A stretch of 64,000 nt of DNA, taken from positions 62,955,719 to 63,019,718 of the forward strand of contig OY720348.1 in NCBI GenBank assembly GCA_963082975.1. The letters are read 5' to 3'. The DNA is from Labia minor. Lineage: Eukaryota; Arthropoda; Insecta; Dermaptera; Spongiphoridae. The position numbers and the translations under genes were made by a program. The notes below the pieces were generated by a model that saw nothing but the letters and a program-made list of their open reading frames with translations, searched no databases and was not told the DNA's origin. Shown here piece after piece: positions 57,488 through 64,000 of the stretch. Positions within the stretch are counted from its first letter, which is position 1; each line of letters begins with the position of its first letter.

Positions 57488-57922
57488 TCTCCACCCCCTA
57501 AAGGAAATTTGTGTAACAAATTGTCTAGTGGGTGAAGTTAATGTGTCCATTTGCAGGGAGAATTATACATTCCTTTTTAAAGAATTTAATTTTTCATTGT
57601 TTTTCACTTAATCACTATTTTGTTTTTTTTTTTTATATATAATTATTAAACACAATGTTTTCACTTAAGTATCTTGCACAAAAATTATTATTTAATATCA
57701 CTGCACTGAACACAACACATTTTTCACATAACAAAAATAACAAAAACATCAATTAAAAAAAAATTTTTTTTTATTTCTTATAAATTTAAGCAAATTGTTT
57801 TTATTTTTATTTTATTTTATTTTTTTTTTATTAATTACTAAATCAAATTTATTCGGACTACCTTTGTGGTCGGTGGATATCGAAAAGTAATTTATAACAA
57901 TTAATATAATTTCGTACTCTTT

Positions 57923-59632
57923 CTAATTATTAAGGTACCTCTTAAGACTAATAGAAAAAAAACTTATATAATAATATGCGAAAAAAATAAAAAAATTATA
58001 CAATTTAAATTTAAATTTTGTCCACACCCGTTTTAAATGATATTTCCATTTCATTGATATCTTTCTCCTTATTTTATTAATGTGTGGAGAAAGTGACGGG
58101 GCCATTTGCCATGATCTAATATAGTTTACTAATACAATATGATATTTAATTTTACAAACAACTACTAAATGATTTCTATAAAAAAACTTGGGACGGGTGC
58201 CTTCCTTTGAATGTCTCGAACTAATATTATTCACATTATTTATACTTTGATCAATATTATCAATTTTAATTTCATTTTGAATTAATGTTGGGAAATTAGA
58301 AACTGTATTAGGGGATGACGGAGAATTATGTTTATTAATTTCGTTAAACGTAGATTCATGAGATCGCTTTTTATTTTCTATAAATCTTAGATTAATTTCT
58401 TCTGGTTTTGAAATTGTTTGGTCAAGATTGATCTTATTTATTTCTATATATTCACGTTCATTTGGAGTTAATGGAGGGGGTGTTGGGGATGGAGTGTTCT
58501 TTGGAGGATAATGATCGAATTCAGGAGTCTTTTCTCTTATTAGTTCTGGACAAGGTAACGTATCACTAGAATTATCTTCACAAGGAGATAAAACAGGTGT
58601 ATCCGCATCATATGATTGAGCAATTTTCTCAAGAGCATTGAATTGAATAGGTGGGGAGGGTGGAGGTGAAGAATAGAGTGAGATTTGAGATTTTTCTGAG
58701 AGAGAATTATCCATATTATTGTGTAAGGAATTTTCTTCCAATTCCTTTTTAATTAATTTCTTGGTTTCTGTAATTTGAGGTGGATCTTCTAAATTGATTA
58801 ATTCTGCATGAGGTTTTATACTTTGTTCTTTAGAACATTTATATAAAAATTCTTTATTTGAATTCATTGTTTCATCATTGTTAATATTTTTATCATTAAT
58901 ATGTTTAGAGGGCAAAATATTTTCTGATATTCTATTTTTTGGTAATAAATTAGAAGAATGTAATGATTTTAAAATTGATTTTTCTTGTATTAATTTATTC
59001 ATTGGTAAAGTTATATCAATTGAAGATAATTTATGATTGTTTATTGTATTTTTTTCATTAATATCACTTGGTTCTTTTTTAACTTCAATATTATATTCAA
59101 AATTTAATTTGTTCTGGTCAAGGAATTGTCCATTATCAATTTTATTTTTCTTATAATTGTTTGAATTTAATATTGTTGATTTATTTTCAAAAGAGGCAAA
59201 TTTTTTAATCATATCTGGTTCATTTAGCCAATCATTAGTTTTTTGTTTTTTATAATCCGCCGAATTGTGGTAGCGGGGAGGGGGGTGGTAATTTTGATAG
59301 TTATTAGAATGAGAGTGATTTCTGGGAATGAATTGTCTATTGTAATTTGAATCGTAGAGATTACTCTCGCTTTTTGTTTCGCGAAATATGTCCCTAAGAT
59401 CCCTTCTCAAATTCTCCCAGGTGGTTAGACTTACGTGGGTCAGCATTTCATTGGCACTGCCCTGAATTTGGTCTCTAACGTACCTGAGGAAAAATTCGTG
59501 CTGGTCATAAGGAAATGTACTATATATTTTATCAACCGTATTAATAAATCTTTGGAGTACGTTTGACTCGCCCTTAAAGATAGGAATACATTGTAACAAA
59601 TGATCTGTATTCATTTTCATCATTAATTTCAT
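57923..59632 (-). CDS. Gag-like N-terminus fused to an unidentified long region
   Basis: 569 codons, ATG at 59,630-59,632, stop near 57,923. Residues 1-92 resemble the N-terminal capsid part of Ty3/gypsy-type Gag: IPIFKGES, an FI..VDKIY helix, FFLRYVRDQIQGSANEMLTH, then TTWENLRRDLRDIFRETKS. About residues 93-510 are not gag-like. They are Asn/Ser/Lys-rich and probably disordered, with a His/Asn/Pro stretch (94-124), a VKKEPSD motif that fits a sumoylation site, SPPPSPP and TPSPTPPPLTP proline-directed clusters, and acidic and Lys-rich patches. There is no CCHC zinc knuckle and no pol. The last 80 or so residues are basic, then hydrophobic Phe/Tyr-rich, and may be read-through of non-coding sequence. 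Composition suggests a nuclear regulatory protein captured from the host, but I cannot identify a donor. A fast-evolving gag tail is the main alternative. Confidence 0.8.
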   Translation of the reverse strand: MKLMMKMNTDHLLQCIPIFKGESNVLQRFINTVDKIYSTFPYDQHEFFLRYVRDQIQGSANEMLTHVSLTTWENLRRDLRDIFRETKSESNLYDSNYNRQFIPRNHSHSNNYQNYHPPPRYHNSADYKKQKTNDWLNEPDMIKKFASFENKSTILNSNNYKKNKIDNGQFLDQNKLNFEYNIEVKKEPSDINEKNTINNHKLSSIDITLPMNKLIQEKSILKSLHSSNLLPKNRISENILPSKHINDKNINNDETMNSNKEFLYKCSKEQSIKPHAELINLEDPPQITETKKLIKKELEENSLHNNMDNSLSEKSQISLYSSPPPSPPIQFNALEKIAQSYDADTPVLSPCEDNSSDTLPCPELIREKTPEFDHYPPKNTPSPTPPPLTPNEREYIEINKINLDQTISKPEEINLRFIENKKRSHESTFNEINKHNSPSSPNTVSNFPTLIQNEIKIDNIDQSINNVNNISSRHSKEGTRPKFFYRNHLVVVCKIKYHIVLVNYIRSWQMAPSLSPHINKIRRKISMKWKYHLKRVWTKFKFKLYNFFIFFAYYYISFFSISLKRYLNN

Positions 59633-60351
59633 TTTTCAATTACTTTATTTATTGTATTATTTAATTTTATTATTATTATTTTACGTTGATTATTATTATT
59701 TTATTTTGATTATTATTATTTTATTTCGATTATTTTTTTTATTTTGATTATTATTTTATTTTAATTATTATTATTTTATTATTATTAATTTTAATTCATT
59801 TTATTATTTTATTTTTTTATTTTAATTAATTTATTTATTTATTTTTCATAAAATTTTATTTATTTTAATTTATGTTAGAAATTTTGTTTAATTGTTAAAA
59901 TATTTATTTTAATATTGATTTATATATTTTTTTTTTTATGTTAGAAAATTTATTTAATTGTTAAGGTATTTTATTTTAAAATTTATTTATTATATTTTTA
60001 TGTTAAATTTATGGTATGACTGTTTGTATAGCTCACGATTTTTCTTTCTTCTTTCTTGTTGACTGCGCCCTTCGGATAAGTATTATCCTAGTATTTGTAG
60101 ATGACCCGGGATGATTTGCTCGTACCGTTCCTCGTTAAGGCAATGGACGTCGCTTTCCTCGGTGTCGTGTAGTCGTGGTAGCTCGTAGGTTTGTAGTGGC
60201 TGCTGCTTCTTGGTTGCTGAAGACGATGTTCAGACTCCGTCGATTGCTCAGGAGATGAAGCAGGAATTTAATCACCGTTCGCGATAAAAACTTTAAAAAG
60301 TTGCCGTTTGTATTGTATAAACGTTCGCGAAATCCTACCGACTGTGCGCCA
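59633..60351 (-). other. 5' leader of the LTR retrotransposon
   Basis: Between the 5' LTR and the ORF. Near the LTR (60,030-60,351) it is GC-richer and includes the primer-binding site; nearer the ORF (59,640-60,000) it is a run of TTATTATTTTATTTTGA-type tandem repeats. The 79-codon frame at 60,135-60,374 overlaps the LTR junction and is not considered a gene. Confidence 0.7.
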
Positions 60352-60891
60352 GTTATATATTTTACCTTCCCCACGGGTTTAATGGGTAATTAAACGGTAA
60401 AGAAATAAAAGGCAATTTTATTTAAGAAAGAGTAAGAAATTTATTATGAGTTTGAAGATACAAATTCAATCATACATAGGGACACACTCCCGTCTAGTCT
60501 AAAATATCTCTCGTCACTGCTTACATCTGGTCATTACATCTCTAGTTGCTAGTCATGCTTTTTTTCTTTTATATCACCGAAATAAGGGAAGGAGAAAGGT
60601 AGGGGTGAGGGATGAAATGAAGAGTGTTCAAACAATAAACCACACTGCCCTCTCCTACAAAGAATATTTCATTTAACAAGTGCACCCTTGCAATTTTCAA
60701 TTGAATGAGCCTTGCCATGTGTTTTACCTGCTAAATGCTTAATTTTAAGAGGTTGATTGACACATTGTAAACTATGTCGAATCATAAACCCATCTTTCAA
60801 TTGTAACGTTCACATGTGGAAGCATGAACGTGACTAGCATAACTTACTTATTCTTAATTGTAATGGACACATGTGGGAACTTGACATTATA
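60352..60891 (-). repeat. 5' LTR (right copy)
   Basis: 540 bp, identical to the left LTR apart from one observed substitution. In retrotransposons the two LTRs are identical at insertion, so near-identity points to a very recent event. Followed on the right by the AATTA duplication. Confidence 0.95.
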
Positions 60892-60896
60892 AATTA

Positions 60897-61045
60897 CATT
60901 AAAAATGTAATTTTCAATAGTTCAATTATGGAGAACTGAAAAAAATATTAACATAAGGCCTAATTAATAGATATATATTCTGACCATAAGATATAAGTAA
61001 TTGGTTCATTGAGTTTCCTTATTATCGGGTTTGGCTGATAATATT
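60897..61045. other. Short AT-rich spacer
   Basis: No feature recognised. A GGTTTGGCTGATAATATTAA stretch leads directly into the D repeat. Confidence 0.4.
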
Positions 61046-61815
61046 AATACCTGATTCACCGAGCCGCCGGTCAAATAATTTAAATTATATTATTATTTAA
61101 ACATAAATTAAAAAATAAGCTGGAGTGTCTCCACTCGACTATCTCGCAATTTGAATTGGATTAAATAACATAATATATTATGTTTAAATTAAATTTAATT
61201 AATTATAAATTATAAATAATAAATATTAAACCAGCGCATGTTTGGTTTTTTATTGATGGCACCATGGCACGTGTTGGCGCGTGAGATTTGCAGTGTTAAA
61301 AAATTAATTCTGGTACTTTCAGCGATTCAATCAAGCTGAAATTCTATATATAGCAGTTTTATACAATTATTAATCATGTGAAAAATTATCAAACATATAT
61401 CTTTATTTTTACGGTCACTTTAGAGGAAAAAAAATCAAAACGTTGTAGGTAATGACTCTCTTCCGGTTGAGCTACATATCTCAAAAGTTGATAGAAAACT
61501 ATGAATTTTGAATAATGCTCATGTACCAAATTGCATCATTCTAGCTCAAACCGTTTTTGCGTAATCTTGTCTACATACATACATACACACACACACACAG
61601 ACATTTTTCTCAACCTTAGTGAAAATGATTCAGGAACCTTCAAAACGTATAAAAACATCAAAATCTCAACATCGAAAATTTTCGTGATCGCAATACTATC
61701 TCAGGCGAGATAGTAAAAAATAGTAATTAAACATACAGCCCTTAAACGTACCTATTAATGCACCGAAAGACAAAAGTATGGCTTGTGAATATAACATAAT
61801 ATATATTTCGTAATT
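61046..61815 (-). mobile_element. Repeat family D, copy 7, split by B copy 5
   Basis: Starts ATACCTGATTCACCGAGCCG. After the B insertion it resumes CCCTTAAACGTACCTATTAA, TATAACATAATATATATTTCG. The remainder of D is replaced by an A-family end, a chimeric junction at about 61,820. Confidence 0.68.
61118..61714 (-). mobile_element. Repeat family B, copy 5
   Basis: Left end AGCTGGAGTGTCTCCACTCG then ACTATCTCGC; right end ACTATCTC-AGGC-GAGATAGT. Full-length. Very similar to B copy 3, and nested in D like copies 2 and 3. Confidence 0.9.
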
Positions 61816-61819
61816 TTAT

Positions 61820-62215
61820 TTCAAGCTGTACACGTCTGGACGGACAGACAGAAATCATGGTAAAAATAGTTTGTTCTATTAAAAAAATGGATGGTTCGTG
61901 GAGATATGTAAAAATCGCCACATGTGAAATTTGGTGTGAAATAAATACCTTCCCTTCCTATCGTCGGTGGGTAAAAATGTAATTTGTGGACAGCAGCGCC
62001 ATCTAACAATGATAAGAGTAAAAAGACATAAGTAAAAGACGGACAGACATCATGATTAAAATAATTTTTTTCTATTAATAAAATGGTTATTCGTAGAGAT
62101 ATGTAAAATTCTCCACCTGTGAAATTTGGCGTGGAAACAATACCTTCCCTTTTTATCGTCGGTCGGTAAAAATGTAATTTATCGAGACCAGCGCCATCTA
62201 ATGAGTAAAATGACA
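61820..62215 (-). repeat. Two tandem A-family terminal segments (about 195 bp each)
   Basis: The unit GGACAGACATCATG ... GTGGAGATATGTAAAA ... CCACATGTGAAATTTGG ... CGTCGGTxGGTAAAAATGTAA ... CAGCGCCATCTAA occurs at 61,840-62,020 and again at 62,038-62,215, in the same direction. A 131-codon open frame spans both units. Because it is a translation of a repeat end, I do not treat it as a gene. Confidence 0.78.
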
Positions 62216-62407
62216 TAAGGTTTTACGGATAAGGAAGTCAAATTTGCGTGACACCCAACTGGTTGCTATCTTAAAGACAAATATAGGTTGTTATTTTAAT
62301 TGTGAATCAAAATCAAAATTTAAAACGTTTATATCACAGACAATCTGATTTATATTACTTATTGCTTAGTATATATTTTATAATTGATAATACATTAATC
62401 AATTAAA
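62216..62407 (+). promoter_or_regulatory. Upstream region of the zinc-finger gene
   Basis: AT-rich 190 bp between the A-family repeat and the first ATG. No unmistakable TATA box or initiator. ATCAATTAAAATGG directly precedes the start, and AAAATGG is an acceptable start context. Any promoter must lie here or within the adjacent repeats. Confidence 0.3.
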
Positions 62408-64000
62408 ATGGATTGTTATTCACAAGAAGACACAAAATATCCAATATATATAGGTTAGTTTTTATTTCTGTTTTTTTGCATTTAAAGTAATGTTAATTGT
62501 TACTAAAATTATTTTTTTTAATATTATTTATAATGATATTATTCCTTAAATTGATTTATAAAATCGTTAGATATATAAAAATATAATTATTTAAAATAAC
62601 GAAAACAATTATTTTTTTAGGTCCTCTATATCCTTGTGTATACTGTCATACGAATTTCATAAGTGAGGAATTTTTATGTAAACATCTAAAAAAATGTTTT
62701 CATAAAAAAATATTTTCAATTTTCAAAAATGATTTAAAAATCAAAAAGGATACAGAGAAATATTTAGAAGAAAAATTGAAAGAAGAAACTGATTCAATTC
62801 ATACAGGAGAAAAACATTTTAAATGTAATTATTGTGAAAAGAAATTTAATGATAAATCAAATTTAAGAAGACATTTATTAATTCATACAGAAGAAAAACC
62901 TTTTGAATGTAATTATTGTGAAAAGAAATTTAATCAGAAATCAACTTTAAATAAACATTTATTAATTCATACAGGAGAAAAACCTTTTGAATGTAATTAT
63001 TGTGAAAAGAAATTTAATGTGAAATCAAATTTAGATAATCATTTATTAATTCATACAGGAGAAAAACCTTTTGAATGTAATTATTGTGAAAAGAAATTTA
63101 ATATGAAATCAACTTTAAAAACACATTTATTAATTCATACAGGAGAAAAACCTTTTGAATGTAATTATTGTAAAAAGAAATTTAATGATAAATCAAGTTT
63201 AGATAAACATTTATTAATTCATACAGGAGAAAAACCTTTTGAATGTAATTATTGTGAAAATAAATTTAATGTGAAATCAAATTTAGATAAACATTTATTA
63301 ATTCATTCAGGAGAAAAACCTTTTGAATGTAATTATTGTGAAAAGAAATTTAATGTGAAATCAAATTTAGATAATCATTTATTAATTCATTCAGGAGAAA
63401 ACCCATTAGAATGTAATTATTGTGAAAAGAAATTTAATATGAAATCAACTTTAAAAACACATTTATTAATTCATACAGGAGAAAAACCTTTTGAATGTAA
63501 TTATTGTAAAAAGAAATTTAATGATAAATCAAGTTTAGATAAACATTTATTAATTCATACAGGAGAAAAACCTTTTGAATGTAATTATTGTGAAAATAAA
63601 TTTAATGTGAAATCAAATTTAGATAAACATTTATTAATTCATTCAGGAGAAAAACCTTTTGAATGTAATTATTGTGAAAAGAAATTTAATCAGAAATCAA
63701 GTTTAGATAAACATTTATTAATTCATACAGGAGAAAAACCTTTTGAATGTAATTATTGTGAAAAGAAATTTAATGATAAATCAAGTTTAGATAAACATTT
63801 ATTAATTCATTCAGGAGAAAAACCTTTTGAATGTAATGACTGTAAAAAGAAATTTAATCAGAAATCAAATTTAAATAAACATTTATTAATTCATACAGGA
63901 GAAAAAGCTTTTGAATGTAATTATTGTGAAAAGAAATTTAATCAGAAATCAAGTTTAGATAAACATTTATTAATTCATACAGGAGAAAAACCTTTTGAAT
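62408..64000 (+). CDS. C2H2 zinc-finger protein, spliced, runs off the right edge
   Basis: Exon 1 is 62,408-62,453, ending ATAG|GTTAGT. A 167-bp intron ends TTTTTTTAG at 62,620. Exon 2 starts at 62,621 and stays open to the window end, giving about 475 residues. Residues 21-41 form a C2HC finger (C-x2-C-x12-H-x3-C, PCVYCHTNF...HLKKC). A Lys/Glu-rich linker covers 42-83. From residue 84 there are 14 complete C2H2 fingers, each exactly 28 residues with C-x2-C-x12-H-x3-H spacing and TGEKPF-type linkers (variants TEEK, SGEK and SGEN). The likely role is sequence-specific DNA binding in the nucleus. Fingers 3-6 are repeated as 7-10 (336 bp). Between fingers, changes fall mainly at helix positions -1, 3 and 6. 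Target unknown; the C-terminus lies outside the window. Because no stop occurs, it could be overlooked by simple ORF finding. Confidence 0.93.
62824..63999 (+). repeat. 84-bp coding tandem repeat (zinc-finger array)
   Basis: Fourteen units of exactly 84 bp start at 62,824 and continue to 63,999; a fifteenth probably begins at 64,000. Units share nearly the same codons (TGTAATTATTGTGAAAAGAA), including synonymous sites, indicating recent duplication or gene conversion and not merely protein-level conservation. Finger types by variable residues: D-S-N, Q-S-T, V-S-N, M-S-T, D-S-S, V-S-N, V-S-N, M-S-T, D-S-S, V-S-N, Q-S-S, D-S-S, Q-S-N, Q-S-S. Confidence 0.95.

Larger units (their letters stand above)
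56948..60891 (-). mobile_element. Complete non-autonomous LTR retrotransposon, very young
   Basis: Two 540-bp LTRs (56,948-57,487 and 60,352-60,891) enclose a 2.86-kb interior. The 5-bp target duplication AATTA is exact (56,943-56,947 and 60,892-60,896). The ORF is on the minus strand, so the right LTR is the 5' LTR. Next to it, minus-strand TGGCGCACAGTCGGTAGG (60,334-60,351) is a plausible primer-binding site. It resembles the tRNA-Ser type (TGGCGCAGTCGG) used by some insect Ty3/gypsy elements, with two extra bases. Next to the left LTR, CCTTTAGGGGGTGGAGA is the polypurine tract. No protease, reverse transcriptase, RNase H or integrase frame exists, so mobilisation must rely on another element. 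Confidence 0.95.

Noticed and set aside
60135-60374. 79-codon frame as a second retrotransposon protein
   Set aside because: It begins inside the LTR, crosses the primer-binding site and has no gag, env or pol similarity.
61821-62216. 131-codon minus-strand open frame
   Set aside because: It spans two tandem copies of an A-repeat end, and related copies elsewhere do not keep the frame.
1-64000. CRISPR array or bacterial operon
   Set aside because: The regularly spaced 84-bp repeats at the right end are a zinc-finger coding array, and no prokaryote-type gene organisation exists in the window.

Overview
This window is very AT-rich (I estimate well over 70 percent A+T) eukaryotic chromosomal DNA. 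It holds few genes and many transposable elements. Spliced exons with GT/AG borders, mariner, hAT, piggyBac-like and pogo/Tigger remnants, tRNA-derived SINEs, a fossil reverse transcriptase whose tail reads like insect non-LTR elements, and a long C2H2 zinc-finger array together suggest an arthropod, most likely an insect. I cannot name the species. I see no bacterial-style genes, rRNA genes, tRNA genes or CRISPR array.

Three host-type loci can be supported. (1) The 3' end of a spliced plus-strand gene lies at about 55.13-56.04 kb: two exons, a stop codon and a poly(A) signal. (2) A spliced C2H2 zinc-finger gene starts at 62,408 and runs off the right edge with 14 complete classical fingers. 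(3) A GC-rich island at about 34.5-35.1 kb, flanked by GA/CT tracts, looks like a promoter and possible first exon on the minus strand.

The rest is mainly repeats. 0-9 kb: hairpin-ended repeat B1, a mariner remnant, a hAT MITE and copies of repeat family A. 9-16 kb: repeat D with a nested hAT MITE, short TTAA-flanked and other MITEs, a mariner N-terminal fragment and a 520-bp tandem duplication. 16-25 kb: a pogo-like element holding a SINE and a mariner derivative, an A-family composite, a long inverted repeat, a D copy and a tRNA SINE. 26-29 kb: D and B nested. 29-34 kb: AT-rich DNA with a 345-bp duplication and a hAT MITE. 35-42 kb: D with nested B, an internally deleted mariner inside another D, and an A composite. 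44-47 kb: a Tigger tail, a LINE tail and three MITEs. 50-53 kb: a reverse transcriptase fossil split by a 1.3-kb TTAA-flanked element, then a mariner derivative. 56.3-60.9 kb: an A copy followed by a complete, very young LTR retrotransposon. 61-62.2 kb: D with nested B, then A fragments.

The most interesting element is the 3.94-kb LTR retrotransposon at 56,948-60,891. Its two 540-bp LTRs appear to differ at one base. It has no pol gene. Its single open reading frame joins a gag-like N-terminus to about 450 residues that do not look like gag, so it is a candidate for host-sequence capture. Also notable: families A and B repeat their 5' terminal motif, inverted, about 20 nt before their 3' end. 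B, the 908-bp mariner and one hAT MITE repeatedly sit inside D copies, which gives a readable order of insertion.
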